Source: Fulvia fulva
Lineage: Eukaryota; Ascomycota; Dothideomycetes; Mycosphaerellales; Mycosphaerellaceae
Length of the DNA stretch: 64,000 bases
Assembly: GCF_020509005.1 (NCBI RefSeq)
Contig: NC_063012.1
Location: forward strand, 2,418,001-2,482,000
Reading direction: 5' to 3'
The translations under genes and the position numbers were made by a program. Under the pieces are notes generated by a model. The model ran no database searches. It worked only from the letters and a program-made list of their open reading frames with translations, and was not told the origin of the DNA. Below, in pieces: positions 11,987-24,739 of this stretch. The stretch's first letter is position 1. Each line of letters opens with the position of its first letter.

Positions 11987-13170
11987 CCCGTAATCTTTAG
12001 TCCGGAGGTTATACTATATACTATAAAGACGATAGACCTTCCGCTAGAAAGCTCGTATATTATAGTAGTAGGTAAAGCGGGTAGTAAGCTAGTACGTATT
12101 CTAATAGATCCCGGTACCGAGTCGCTATTTTATAATACGAAGTTTATAAAGAAATATCTATTACGAACACGACTACCTTAGGCTTAGAAGATAGGCCTAG
12201 GAGCTAACCCTAAAGTATCTAGTCAAGCTATAGAATATATTAAGACTAAGGTCGACCTAAACGGTTATATCGAGGAAGTTAGTTACTTTGTTACTAAGCT
12301 CGACTACGACTTTGTATTTAGTATACTCTAGTTCTAGAAGTACTGCCCTATACTAGACTAGAGAGCTAATATATTTATATCTACTAAAAAGTACTATACG
12401 GATCATTACGATCCTTACCCTACGACTATCGGCGGTACGAAGGTTTGTATATAGTACGCTATCCCTTATTTATAGACTCTAGACCCTAATATCTAGGTGT
12501 CTAGTATAACAATTGGCGAAGCCTATAAAGAAAACCTAGACAAAGGTTACCTTATTTAGGAAATAGGGACTCTTAACCCTAATAAGCTAGAGCCTACGAC
12601 TAAGGAACTTCTTTACGATATTAGTATACGGCTAAGTACTATATTAGCTAAAGACAAGGCTATCTATATAAACAAGAAGCAAGCGACTATATAAGAAGTC
12701 AAATCCTTACTACCCTAATAGCTAAAGGACCTAAAGCACGGATTTAACCCCTCTATCGCTAAAGGCCTACCTCCCTATCGCCCCGAATTAGATTTAGCGA
12801 TTGAATTCGTTAAAGGCGCTAAGCTACCTTTTAAGCGTCCTTATTCTATATCGAAACTAGAGCCCGATATAACTAAAGCCTACGTCGATAAGGAAGAAGC
12901 CGCTAGTAAAATCCGACGCTCTACGTCCTAGATCGCTAGTCCTATTATTATTATTAAGAAGCTAGGTAGAGGACTCCGTATCTACGTAGAGTATAGAGCT
13001 ATTAACGCTATCACCGTTAAGAATAGGTATACGATACCTTAAGTCTATAAGATCCTAGCTCGTATAAGCGGTATATAGTAGTTTACTACCTTATACATTA
13101 TTATAGCATTTAACGAGCTACGTATCTATAAAGGCGACGAATAGAAGACAGCCTTTACTACCCGACATAG
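11987..13170 (+). pseudogene. Gyp2 protease and N-terminal reverse transcriptase
   Basis: The plus strand reads as a Gypsy pol polyprotein. The aspartic protease core appears as ILIDPGTESLFYNTKF from about 12094. The start of the reverse transcriptase follows with [14 protein letters not shown] near 12970-13015 and AFNELRIYKGDE near 13110-13140. Reading stops in KTAFTTR at 13147-13165, where the gamma-W chimera is inserted, and continues in phase after it at 16008. The gag region and 5' LTR are not in the window; the Gyp1 3' LTR abuts at 11986. Stops are frequent. Confidence 0.85.
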
Positions 13171-13190
13171 ATAGATAGATATTTCATTAA

Positions 13191-13220
13191 GCTGTTGTAG
13201 TGCCCTTTGGCCTATATAGC
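13191..13220 (-). other. LINE gamma 3' stem-loop
   Basis: In the element sense strand this 30-nt segment reads GCTA at its 5' end (GCTG before RIP) and CAGC at its 3' end, enclosing AGGCC and AGGGCACTA. The same fold with other paired bases occurs in delta and epsilon. It lies just inside the ATCT tail, where many LINE reverse transcriptases recognise their RNA. Confidence 0.65.
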
Positions 13221-13229
13221 TATACTATC

Positions 13230-14934
13230 TTGTTTTTATATATATAGAGGGGAGACCGTGTTAGTAAAAACCCCTCCTCCTTCCCGTCTGTCTTTTCCTC
13301 CTAGTTGTCGTCTTAAATTTCCCTTATTAGGGGTACGCTAGTGTTATAGGCCTGCCCTAATGACTACCCTATCTACAACCCCCCTCGCGTCCGCCTCTTG
13401 TCTATCTACTCCTCCGTCTCGCTCGCGAGGCTAAACTACTAGAGGTATCCCTACTATAGTATCTACCGAGAGATTTGGCGAATGTTGCCTTTGTCCCTAA
13501 TAATTAACTTATAGTCTCTCCTTCCCGCTCGGTACCTCTAATATCCCCTGCCTCTCGCCTACTACGGGCATCGTAGTAGTATATGTTCTAGGTTTTACGA
13601 TAGGTAGCTATACTAGTAGGCTAGGCTATAGATGTCTAGTGCGCGTCTCCTGAATAGGTAGGCCCTTAATCTAATATATTCGGACCTGATTTGGATTGCT
13701 ATACTTGCTTCGGCCCTTGTCAGGTCCCTATATAGCTAGTAATTATGTCTCTAGAAGGCTCGGAGCGCTATCGGGCCTATTGTCTTAGGGGGCTTCCTTT
13801 TCTAGTCCTGCTCCTATAGGTAGCTCGCTATCTGTTCCGCTAGGCTTTAGGTCTTAGCCTTGCTCCCGCCGGTCTAGCGAGTCCTACGCTCCTCCTCCTT
13901 TCGTGCTAGCTATTCGGTACTTGTCTATACGGCCGTAAAGGTAGTAAGGTCATCCTCTTTTTGGCTTGTCCTATGTCCTGCCCCTCTCCGGTAGCGGCTT
14001 TCTATCTTATTCTTTACCTACTAGATCGTAGTTTATACTAGGTAATCTATCGTCTTTACCGCGTATTAAATTCTTATTCCCCGGATGTACTAGCCGATTA
14101 GTAGTGTTCCTGTCTCTATTTCTACCGTGCTTATTAACGTTGTCTTATATACGCCTAGTACCCTACGTAGGTTACCTACCTATATCCTATTTAGGGGTTG
14201 CTCTATCCGTTTCGAGATCGGCTTGCCTACGCCTCCTATTCTCTAAATCTGTGCCCCGTATAACATAGCTAGTCTAACGATCGCCTTATATATTACTCTT
14301 ACCTTGTCGAATGTTACTCCCTATATAGATACCGTAAGCCTCTTTATCGAGGCTTTATTAACTTACGCTCGACTCTAGGCTTTCTTAATCTATATATTCT
14401 AGCTTAGCTTCGGGTCGAGCTAGATCCCTAGTACTCGTAGCTCCGCTAATAGCTTGGTCTCGTAGCCTTAGATTCTTACCGCCGCCTTTATATTATAGTA
14501 TGTTCTCGCTTTACTAAAGTGTATAAGTTAGTACTTTTTAGGGGCGAACCGGGCACTATGCTTCTTTACCTACTCCTCGTATTTCTTGTGCCTATCTTTA
14601 AGGAGGCGACAGTTCTCTTCTATCGAGTCTAACTAAGCTAGGATGTTTATATCGTCTACGAACCCCGATACTAAGGTTTACGGAGAGGTAAGTAGGGGGA
14701 TTAGATCCGACATAAATATTAGAAACAGGATAGGGGAGAGAGTAGATCCCTAAGGTATTCTAGTCTCTACCTTTACCGGGTCGGACGTATACCTTCCTAG
14801 GACTAGGTATGTCGTCCGTTCCTAGAGAAAGGAGTAGACGAACGTTGTTACCTACTAGGGGATGCCTTTCTACTATAGGATATATATTAGCATTTAGTAT
14901 AAGACGTTATCGAAGGCTCCTACGATATCGAGGG
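13230..14934 (-). pseudogene. LINE gamma ORF2 3' half (reverse transcriptase palm to C-terminal Cys/His)
   Basis: The minus strand begins inside reverse transcriptase motif A with LDIVGAFDNV directly at the W junction. It then passes the catalytic FVDD motif near 14655-14675 and continues through an LIHFSKARTYYNI block near 14510-14550 to a C-terminal segment reading YLSxNLEHILL near 13580-13610. All sequence upstream of motif A is missing, so this copy could not encode an active enzyme even without the stops. Confidence 0.75.
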
Positions 14935-16007
14935 TAAGGAAGGAATCGTATTTAGTAAGCTAGCTACGAGATAAGGTAACAAGTCTTAACCGCGCTTTCC
15001 TACTTATCTAGTACTACCGTATAGCCTCGTTTCGAGAGGTTAGCCCGGAGCAAAAGCTTCCCTCTACGCCCTCCCTCCCTATTTGCTCCTTAAGCTAATA
15101 TCTACTTCTATAGGCCTAAGCCCTTTAGTACTCTCTATTAACCGATATACGTATCCGTCCTCTCGGGCTATATAGATAGTATTAGCCGTCGCTACTAGTA
15201 TATACTACGCCCTAGGTTTTGACGCCCTTCGCGTTACCGTAGCCTATCTCTAGAAAGCGGCCGTCTATACCTCGTAGGTTTACTCGGGGCATACACTACG
15301 CCGGGTAGCGTACTCCTTACGTTTCTACCTACTAACTAATATAAAGTTCCTTATTACCCTACCCTCGATCCTCCCCGATTATAGAACTAATCTACTCGTA
15401 TTATACGTCTTTTCCCCGTCCTAATAGCCGTCTTCTCCTTACTTAGGCTATCGTCTTTTCCTCGTCGTAATCTACTTTATTAGACTAGGTACGTTATATA
15501 GTAGGATAGACAGTACCTTAGGCAAAACCCTCGTTCCTATACCGGGTGCTTAATAGGCCCTTATAGGCTTCGTTACGTGTCTACCTACCTACCGTATTGC
15601 CCGCTAGTAAACACTAGATTGTTTCGTAGTCCGCTCGACGCCGTCGTATAGTCCGCTTAGTTGTTATTCTATAGTCCGCTCGTCTAATGTTCGTCGCTTA
15701 GCCCGCTCGGTTTACGGTCTCCGGAGGTGAAAATTCTATACTTATACTAGAGGTGTCCTATCGAGCGTATAGGCTACGGTACCGCGCCCTTCTTATAAAA
15801 GAAGAGAGACTCGCTCCCGATACGAGTACACGCTTGTCGGATAGTTTTTATACCCGTTTTACTAGTAGTCCTCTATTCGCCGCCGCTTCGCCTACGTTAC
15901 GCGCCCGTCGCGCCTACGACGCTCTAGCGTAAGAATACTTGGCTCTCTCGTAGTAAGACGAGAGGTTCGTAGCCGATACTACGTATAGGTGATTCTCGTC
16001 GTCGACC
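14935..16007 (-). mobile_element. W module, copy 2 (fused to LINE gamma)
   Basis: This is a full-length W module of 1,073 bp with the same two ends as the other copies. It is mostly TA-converted. The hairpin near the 5' end keeps its arms ctctcgt and acgagag at about 15949-15968, with loop agtaag. Its 5' end is followed at once by the target-site duplication, so the reverse transcript ran to the very end of the W RNA. Confidence 0.9.
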
Positions 16008-18972
16008 TTACTACCCGATATAGTACCTACGAATAGCTTATAGTACTATTTAGTCTCTATAACGTACTAAGCACGTTCTAGGTATATATTAATAAAGTAT
16101 TATATAGACACCTAGACGACTTCGTGTCTATATACCTAGACAACTATATCGTATTTACGTATAGTTTATTTAGGGACATATAAAACACGTACGTACTATT
16201 ATTAAGTGTCTAACTAACGCTCGACTTCCTATAGACGTCTATAAGTACCGCTTCTTCTAGAAGAGCGTCAAGTTCTTAGGACTAATTATTACTAATAAGG
16301 GCATTTAGATAGATAAATCTAAGTTCTAGACTATTATAGATTAGGCTACTCTATAGAGCTTAAAGGATGTGCTATCCTTCCTTAGGCTAGCTAACTTCTA
16401 TAGAAGGTTCGTTAATAACTTTTCCGGTATCGTTATACCTTTTACCGACCTTATACGCGGTAACGTACTTAAGAATTGTACACCCTTTGTATAGAGCCTA
16501 GAATACTAAAGTGCGTTCGAGACCCTAAAGGTAGTATTCTATAAACGCCTAGTATTAGTACATTTTAATATTCCTAAGCCCTACGTCGTAGAAACTAATT
16601 CCTTAGATAGGTATATAGCTAGCGTATTGTCTTAGGTTAAAGAGGACGGTGAATTACATCCTATCGTATTCTACTCGATAAAGATAAACCTAGTAGAATA
16701 TAATTACGAGATTTACGATAAGGAGCTAATAGCTACTATTAGAGCGTTTAAGGAATAGAGGCCGGAGCTAATAAGCGCTCCCTCTAAGGTTCTTACCGAC
16801 TATAAGGGCTTAGAGTAGTTTATAACGACTAAGTAGCTAACCCGCCGATAAGCGCGCTAGAGCGAGTTCCTATCCGGGTTCGACTTCTAGATAGAATGTC
16901 GCCCTAGTAAGCTTAGGACAAAGCCCGATAGCCTTACGCGCCGTAGATAAGACATAGACGATAAGGATAATATAAAACATAGGTAGTAAGCTATATTAAA
17001 GCTACGTAATCTCCCTCCTAATATACGTAAGCGCTTAAAGCTATTAGCTATAACTACTCCGCGTACTACGGCCGACTAGTATTAATTAGTACTTTACGTA
17101 CTCGAAGTAAACGAGGCCTCTATCGAAGAACTTATCGAGGAAGCCTATACTAAAGACGAGCTAGCGTACGGTATTAAGAAGGCCCTAGACGACAATACTT
17201 ATACTTTACTATAAAACCTAGAAGGCTCTAGCTATATCTCGCTTAGCGACTATAAGTTAGACGGTGACCTAATTAAGATCTAAGGACGTATATATATACC
17301 GTATAAGCTTCGTCCGGAGCTAATAGCGAGGTACTACGATACTCTATTAGCTAGGTATCCTAGGCGTAAGAAGACAGTCGACCTACTTACGTATACGTAC
17401 TACTAGCCTAGTCTAGTAGTAGATATTACTAAGTACGTTAAGAATTATTACCTATATATACGATCTAAGGCTCTTTATAATACGTACTAAGGTATACTCC
17501 GATAGTTACCCGTACCCTCGGGTACCTATAAGGAGGTAGTACTTAGTTACGTAGTAGAGCTACCGGACAGTTATAGTACTAAGGGCGTGAAGTATAACGC
17601 TATCCTTACCCTAGTCTATAGACTTACTAAGAGGAAGCATCTTATACCCGTAGTAGATTTGACCCCTAAGGTAGCGGCCGACGCCGTATTAAAGTACGTA
17701 ATTAAGGATTAGGGCCTATTCGATACGGTAGTATTAGACCGTAGTAGTTAGTAGGTAAGCTAATTCTAAAAGGCTCTAATAGCGCGTCTAGCTATACGTA
17801 TAAAGATCTCGACTGCCTTTTACCCTTAGACTAATAGGTAGTTAGAACGTACGAACTAAGCTATAGAATAGTACCTACGCGCGTACGTTAACTATACGTA
17901 GGACGATTAGGTCTAGTAGTTACCTATCGTAGAGTTTGCCCTAAACAATTAATAGAGCGCTACTATAGGTATATTACCGTTCTTCGTAACGCTAGGCCGT
18001 AATCCTCGAATAGAGGTATTACCTTAGGCTACGAGCGGTAACGGTACTAAGCTTCCGAAAGTATAGGCCTTATCGAAGCGGTACGTAGAAGATTTCGCGA
18101 CTTTTATAGAGAACGTTAACGTATACTATATTATATAGCTTAGATATACCTAAGAGCGGTACGTAGACACTATAGTAAATAAGCGTAAGCCTATACTAAG
18201 ATACGCGATCGGCGATAAGGTTTAGCTAGATACTAGAAATATCCGTACTTAAAGGCCCTATAAGAAACTTAACTATAAGAATATAGGTCCCTTTACGATT
18301 ACCCGTAAGATTAACGTAGACGTATACGAGCTCGACCTTTAGGAAAGTATACGTATATACCCGAGGTTCTATACTAGTATTCTACGCCTAGTAAACGACG
18401 ACCTATTACCTAATTAAAGCTAAGGTTAACTACTTATCGAGGCCTCCGAAGGCGATAGCGAAGAGCTAGAGAAATACGCGGTTAAGGCGATTATAGATAG
18501 TAGATAGACTAGTAGAGCTAAGAAGTACGTAAAGTATACCGTCCGCTAGGAAGGTAGTACTATTATAGAAGTGCCTTATAGCAAATTAAAAGGTAGTACC
18601 GAGGAAGCGATAGTAGATTATTATTATAAGAACCCGTTAGCGGCCGGTCTACTACCTAGATAGCGTAAGCCTAAAGGTTAGATATTAGACGACCTAGATA
18701 TCGTTACCGATAGTCGACCCTACGACGTCTACGTAATATAGATACAACTTAAGGTAAGCTAAGGCTTAATATATAGTAAGCTTGTCTAAGGTATACTACT
18801 ATATAATATAGACTCTCAACTTAAGGCTTACTACGGCAATATATATAGTCTCTCTACGGTTAACCCGACGTAAGCTAGCGCTTCCTAATAGTACGGTTCT
18901 TCCTTACGGATATATCTTACGGCGATATGTTTCCCCGTAGGAGGGCGTATAGCGGTTTAAGAGGGAGGGTAG
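16008..18972 (+). pseudogene. Gyp2 reverse transcriptase, RNase H, integrase, chromodomain
   Basis: This continues the Gyp2 pol frame. The reverse transcriptase active site reads YLDNYIVFT at about 16133-16159, where YLDD is expected (Asp to Asn by RIP). RNase H is seen as [12 protein letters not shown] near 16700-16735. An H2C2-type integrase start lies near 17390-17480, with the integrase core over about 17540-18000. A chromodomain-like end reads AVKAIIDSR, KYVKYTVR and AIVDYYYKNP over about 18480-18640. The purine tract gagggagggtag at 18961-18972 ends the internal part. Stops are numerous. From about 17228 on, this is repeated in inverted orientation at 44051-45795. Confidence 0.85.
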
Positions 18973-19459
18973 TATTACGGTTCACCTCGTAAGGCTATAC
19001 TTAGTATTACGTAACCTAGTACGCTAGCGCGCCCGGACTCTAGACCCTGACCTCGACGTTTACTTTATCGCGGCTTCGCGACTTTCTTATCTTCTCTTCT
19101 TCGTAGAACTTATTCGATTCTAAGGTATTAATACGTTTACGCCCTATCTTACGCCTTGTCCGTATTATAGCGTACTTAAACTCATACCTAGCTAGAATAG
19201 TAGTATAAGAACGAGCGAGATAAGTAAGGATCTCTATACTAGCTAGGTACCCCTAACGATAGTAGGAGGGACCTACCGTATATAAGGGCTTCGAGCCGAG
19301 TAAGAGGACGAGGGTAGAAGAGACGAATAAAGGAACCTAACCTTAAACGTATCTACCTCCTAGTAGGCCTCGACACCTTAACCGGGCTACTAATAAACTA
19401 GGCTAAATACGAATCTTTAGGGCGCCCTAGCGGCTATAGGGCTAGCCGAATAGCGGGAT
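18973..19459 (+). repeat. Gyp2 3' LTR, truncated by LINE delta
   Basis: The LTR starts tattacggttcacctcg (TGTTACGG before RIP) just after the polypurine tract. It carries a promoter-like tatataagggcttcgagc at about 19279-19297. It ends at 19459, where the LINE delta tail begins. The same LTR with exactly the same LINE breakpoint is present inverted at 43563-44050, so the junction was duplicated, not formed twice. Confidence 0.85.
19279..19297 (+). promoter_or_regulatory. TATA-like core promoter in Gyp2 LTR
   Basis: The sequence tatataagggcttcgagc lies about 300 bp inside the LTR, a usual place for the transcription start region of an LTR element. It is inferred from sequence and position only. 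The same motif is kept in the inverted copy near 43725-43745. Confidence 0.45.
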
Positions 19460-19639
19460 ATAGATAGATAGATAATTCATTTACCCGTTATAGTGCCCTC
19501 CGGCCTATACGGGTTTATGTCTATATATATTGCTATATAAGGTAGAAAACCTGTTCCTAGGTAAAAACCTCCTCTCCTTCTTTAATAGCTTCCTTACTAT
19601 AAGTTCTTAGTTTTCCTTCTATTAGGGTGTACTAGTGTT

Positions 19640-22600
19640 ATAGTAGCTAGCCTCTGACTGCCTTATCTATAACCCTAGAGTTGTCCCCCTCTTCCTGCTC
19701 TCCTCCTCCTTCTTTCTCTCCTCAATCTATCTCTCTGTTTCCCTAGTAAGAGAGAACTACTCCAAAAATCCTTAGTAGATAATCTACCTTATAATTCTCT
19801 AGAGGTCTCCCTTATTACTAATTATAGCTTAGAAGTTTCTATTCCTTACCCTTGCCCTCTATTCACCTCTCCCTATACTCTATTCTTTACAAACTAGAAG
19901 TCTATATTCGACATTCTAGGATAGGTAGCCGTATAGGCAACTCTTGTCTTCGATACCTAGGACTTTTCTCTAATATAGGTATGCCCTAACTCCGATATGT
20001 TTAGAGCGGATTTGTATTGCTATACTTACTTCTGACCTAGTCAGGTCTAAGTACAGTAGGTAGTTATAGCTACTAAACTGTTAGAGTGCCTTTAGGGTTC
20101 CTAGCCTCTATAGGGTTCTTGTCTATTTAGTCTTCTAGAGTCCTACTATCCTTTTAGCTAGAGACTGTTGCTTCTTCCCTTAGCTAGCTGCTGATCCTCT
20201 CCCTTAAGCCCTTCTGTCCTGTTCCTACCGGGCTAGGTGTAGCTATTCTGTTAGTTCTTTGAACTTCTATAGGTCCTACTACTTCTATAGGGCTGGATTA
20301 GGTCTTGCTTATCTATGCCTTCTTATATACTAGCTCCTAATTTTGTTGACTGCCTTCTAGATTACTAGCTAGGCTAGGTATATAGACGTCTTTCCTATAT
20401 ACTAGTATCTCAACCCTTAAAGGTAGAGCTTAGCTAGTAGGGAGCTAGACTCCATTTCGACCACCCTTATTAGAGTTGACTTGTATGCTCTAAGCACCTT
20501 TTTTAGACAGGAGGCTTAGGCTCTACTAATAGGATCTACAATTCTCTTTAGGATCTTGTCTTAGGCTGACTAGATCTAGGCTCTATATAGCATAGCTGGC
20601 TTTATAATAGCCTTGTACATAACCTTTGCTTTCGTAAATGTGGCTCCCTATATAGAGGCTATAAGCCTGTCAATTGATTGCCTGTTATTATCTGCTCTTA
20701 CCTGTACTTTCTTAACCTGTGGTCCCTAGCTAAGCTTTGGATCTAGCCATATTCCTAGCACCCTTAATTCACTTAAGGGTTCTGTTATGTGTCCCTGAAT
20801 AGTGATTAGGGCTTGCATATTGTGTCTGTTTCTAGCTCTACTAAAGTGGATAAGTTGATACTTCTCTAGGGCAAATCTGGCCCTATATTTCCTAGCCTAT
20901 TCCTTACATTCCTTGTGTTTCTTCTGCAAGATTCTGCAGTTCTCTTCTATGCTATCTAACTAGGCTAGGATGTTTGTGTCATCTACAAACCCTAAGGCTG
21001 ATATGTTTCTAGAGTTTAGCTTTGCTAGTAGGTCTGCTATAAAGAGGAGAAACAGGATTGGAGACATTGTTGATCCCTATAGGATTCCTGTCTCTATAGG
21101 CATGCTGTTAGATTTGTATCTGCCCAGTCTTAGTCTTATAGTTCTGCCTCTAAGGAAGGACTAGATGAACTAGACTGTCTAGTTAGGGATAGCCTTCTGT
21201 TTTAGGATGTAGATCAGCCTCTAGTATAAGACATTGTCAAAGGCTCCTAATATATCTAGTAAGAGGAGTGTGGCTGCTTTGTTGTTCCCAAAGTGCTATA
21301 GGGTCTTGATCTGCTCTGTGATAAGTTCTATAGCTGTTAGTGTTGATCTTTGTTTCCTGCCTCCTATCTGTTCTTTAGGAAGGATTCTATGTTCTTTAGC
21401 TAGGTTTATTAGCCTTTCTGCTATGATCTTTTCTAGGAGTTTGCCTAGTGTGTTGAGCAAGGTAATAGGTCTGTATGCCTTTAGCTTTGTATAGTCCTCT
21501 TTCTGTGGTTTTCTCAAGACCACAGTCAGTGACTCCTTGAAGTGTTTAGGGCAGTGTCCTTAGGCTATACACTATGAAAAGATGTTTAACAGTGCAGGGG
21601 AGATCTGGTCCTTGTATGTCTTGATAAACAAGTTTGGAATCCCATCTGGTCCTAGGGCCTTGTTTCCTGAGAGTCTCTTAATGATGCTCTTGGTCTCTCC
21701 CTCTCCCACTATGTAGGATTGCTCTAGTGATGTTAGATACACACTGCCCTCTAGATCCTGCAGGTCAGCTTCTACCTGTGTGCCAAAGAAATGTTTCCCT
21801 AATGCCAGTGCCTTTCCTAGGAGAGTGTGTTAGGTTACTCCTTCCTGGTCTTTAATGTTTAGAAACTAGGGCAGCATGTTTCTGTCCTGTGTAGGTTGTC
21901 TTGCCCACTTTGCTAGTTTCTATATCTTCTCAGGATTCTGGGTAATGGATCCAACTGTTGACCTCTACTCCAGCATCTTGTCCCTCTTGATCTGGGCCTT
22001 CTTGTCTCTGGTTGCCTGGTTGTATCTGTCCTATGCTTCCTAGGAGTAACTCTGGGTAAGGGCTCTCCTGGCCTGCCTGGCTGCCTTGACCTTCTCTGAG
22101 CATTCCTTTGTCTAGAATAGCTTCTGGTACAGTGACTGTTTCTTTTTTCTAGTGTAGGCTGCTACAGTTTCCTGCATTGTTCTAACTAGTTCTGCCACTG
22201 CTTGGTCTATGTCTAAGGCTGTTTCCAGTCTCCTGGTCTCTAGTCTAGCTAGCTTCTGTTCCAGGTCTTGTCTGATCTGTTCCCAGTTGGCTGCCTTCCA
22301 GGCCAGCTGAGGTTCTAGGTCTCCTTCCTACTGTGTCTGTGTTTCAAACTCCACCTGAATTGGGAGGTGATCTGATAAGGACTCTAAGTCCTGGTTAACC
22401 CAGCATCTAGTGACCTTCTGCTGCAGGTCATGTGATGCAAAGCACAGGTCAATGGTGCTTAAGCTTGCTCTCTATGACTAGGTAGTTAGGCCCTTTAGGG
22501 TAACTAGGTGCATGTTGTTGCTTTAGGTAGTGGAGAGGAGTCTGTTAGCTAGGAAGTGATAGGCAGGTGCAAAGTCTGATCCCTATATAGGATGGTGCAA

Positions 22601-23060
22601 GTTGAAGTCTCCTAGCACGATATGTTAGGAGTCACTCTACAAGATGTCTGGCAGCTATTGTAGTGTACCTAGCTAGGTGCTGCTTCTGGAGCTAGGGGGT
22701 GGGTTGTATACACTGTGGATGTAGATGCTGCCTTGGTTAGTGTTGAGTCTGACTGAGGTGATGTCTCCCCCTTCCTATTGGATTTGTTCCTAGCTGTCTG
22801 TTGCTATCTCTTTGCTGATGTACATACATGTTCTAGGGGTGCCTTGTTTAGCTAGGAGTGTGTGATACCTTAGGTCGTTAGTAGTGGATAGTCTGTTAGA
22901 TTTGCTGTTAATCTAAGGTTCCTAGACTGCAATGACTAGGTGTTTCTTTGGGTCTAGTGCTTAGAGAAAGCTTCTCTGGACCTTGTGCTGGCTTTTGTTG
23001 ACATTGTACTAGATAGTAGTAAGATTGGGTGTCTTAATCATGACTTATCTATGCTGGTCT
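19640..23060 (-). pseudogene. LINE delta ORF2 (endonuclease and reverse transcriptase)
   Basis: Read on the minus strand, the endonuclease begins near 23050 and contains GDFNLHHP at about 22595-22620 and a region ending SLSDHLPIQVEFE near 22350-22390. The reverse transcriptase follows: an open stretch at 21296-21523 reads VLRKPQKEDYTKLK and IGGRKQRSTLTAIELI, which are fingers and palm blocks, and the FVDD motif lies at about 20965-20990. The C-terminal part carries SEHIGVRAY-like sequence and a Cys/His motif near 19880-19960. Stops are fewer than in other copies but still prevent expression. Confidence 0.8.
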
Positions 23061-23099
23061 CCTGCTAGTCTTCTCGTGCTTCCTACTGCTAGCTACTAT

Positions 23100-24301
23100 T
23101 TAGGATTATAGTAAGGTTGAGCCTACTTTGTAACGGGTCTCTTCCTGCAACCACAATTGATTTTGGTCTACCTATGGCAGGGTGGCCTTAGGCCTGTGTG
23201 GTCTCTTCTGTTCTGCCTCTTTTCAGAGGGTTGTAGACAGTCCTTAGGGGTTCTTAGGTGATTGTCCCTGTCTAGAATCTGATAGGGGTGTTGATCCTGG
23301 CTTCTCTTGCTCTCCTCTTTGCCTCAATCCTAGCTGTGCAGTCTTATGACCAGGAAGGGTGTTTCTTTCTACAGCATGCACATCTAACTTCACTCTTTGG
23401 GGCTGTGCAATTCTGTACTTTATGGCTACCAGCACAGTGGGAACAAGTGTCCTTTTGGCTTAGGCATCTAGTAGAGATATGACTATACTGTTGGCACTTA
23501 AAGCATTACAGTAGTCTGTAGGTGCTTCTATAGATTTCTGTGTCTATTCTTTCACATTCCTAGAAGATGCCCTTGTTAAGCACGGTATTTGCCTGTTCTA
23601 CAGTGCCTATCTAGAGCACTAGAGAAGACTCTCTCTTTGTGTCCTTTGTCTTTCTATTAACCTATACTGCTTTTATGATCTATAGCCCTAGGCATACAGC
23701 CTAGTTCTAGTCCTATAGCCTCTTAAGGTCTCCTTCAATATCAAACTTTGTGGTCATCCTATAGGCAATAACTATATTTTGTTAGTATAAGACCTTAGCC
23801 GTCTTGCCTAGTTTGACTATCCACTCCTTCTATGTCTCTAGCCTCTTCCTGTCTTGCTCCTATACTATAAACAGCTTAAGGACACCTCCCTTCTCTTTCC
23901 TAGCTCTAATAATGCCTTATATCCTAATCTTCTATATAATCTCCTTGCCTAACAGGCCCTCAATCTCTTTCTACTCTTACTAGTCGGAAATGTAGACCTT
24001 AATAGCTGTTTTCTAGGGGGGAGGGTTTTGGGATACAACTGCTACCTAGGTTGGTTAGCTTAGTTTCTAGCCTTCCTATGTCCTTATTTTGCTACTGCTA
24101 CTACTACTATCCTGTTAATGATCTGTCCTGTTTGGCTCCTTAGTGCCTTTAGCCCTCTAAGGAGCTCTAAAATCATCCCCTTAAGTACTCTTTCTAGGTA
24201 CTCGCTATCTCCTACTATTGCTATTGTTTCTACCTTCCTATAGACCTCCTTCTACTCGTTACTCTCCTGCTCCTAGTCGTTTCCTACGATCGCTATCATC
24301 G
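23100..24301 (-). pseudogene. LINE delta ORF1 with three CCHC zinc knuckles
   Basis: The minus strand shows three consecutive zinc knuckles at about 23355-23505. They are CFKCQQYSHISTRC, then CSHCAGSHKVQNC, then CACCRKKHPSWS ending in DC. This is the hallmark of ORF1 proteins of fungal Tad-like LINEs, which package element RNA. The N-terminus probably starts MIAIVGND near 24300. A TAA interrupts the third knuckle, and other stops lie upstream. This ORF1 is the least mutated one in the window because no second copy of it is seen here. Confidence 0.8.
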
Positions 24302-24309
24302 TGTCTTCT

Positions 24310-24539
24310 TCTATACGTCCGTAATAGCTAGATATAGGCTTAGGAGATATAGTAGGTTAGTACGGAAATAGACCTTACGGATAACGAATAATACTATACG
24401 ACGACATTACTATCGTATAGTATAACGTAAATAAAAGTAGGGACAAGGTCTAGCGCTACTTTCTATAAGAGCTAGACCCGCTACGGTACTACGTTATTAT
24501 AGTATAGGAACTATAGATCAACTCCTATATAGAACTCCT
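24310..24539 (+). pseudogene. LINE gamma endonuclease N-terminal fragment
   Basis: The plus strand reads YNVNKSRDKVQRYFLQEL, DPLRYYVIIVQEP and INSYIELL, the typical start of a LINE endonuclease including the QEPW block (Trp now a stop). The reading would continue into LATYNDRRYYTVI, but that part is found at 36195-36300 on the minus strand. The last bases here, ctatatagaactcct at 24525-24539, are the target-site copy of the LINE beta insertion that once split this gene. Confidence 0.8.
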
Positions 24540-24739
24540 ATTTATGTCTCCGAGGTCGAATTATATAACCCTACCTACTCGACGCGTCGGCTTATCGATC
24601 TCTACGCTAAAACAAGACACATTCGAAAGCTCTTATCAAGGCCATTCTAACGATATACAAAGCAGGCCACTGCCCCTAGGACTAAGGGAGTTCTACCTCA
24701 TTTAATCTAGATAGCTTAAAGCTCTCTTTACCCTGTTTC

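Larger units (their letters stand above)
13171..16007 (-). mobile_element. LINE gamma-W chimera inserted in Gyp2
   Basis: The element is read on the minus strand. Its 3' end is an atct-repeat tail at about 13171-13182, its body (13171-14934) is the LINE gamma 3' part, and its 5' part (14935-16007) is W. The target-site duplication is ttactacccgacatag at 13155-13170 and ttactacccgatatag at 16008-16023. The single C/T difference is a RIP-type change. The element splits the Gyp2 reverse transcriptase between TAFTTR and YSTYEFLVV. Confidence 0.9.
19460..24309 (-). mobile_element. LINE delta, near full length
   Basis: This is the most complete delta copy, with 3' tail atag repeats at 19460-19474 and its 5' limit near 24309. 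It has the delta stem-loop, ORF2 and ORF1. RIP is strong at the 3' end and weak over about 20900-24000. The strongly mutated stretch lies within the part that is also present inverted at 41524-43562. The 5' target-site copy is not seen because LINE gamma sequence follows directly. Confidence 0.85.
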
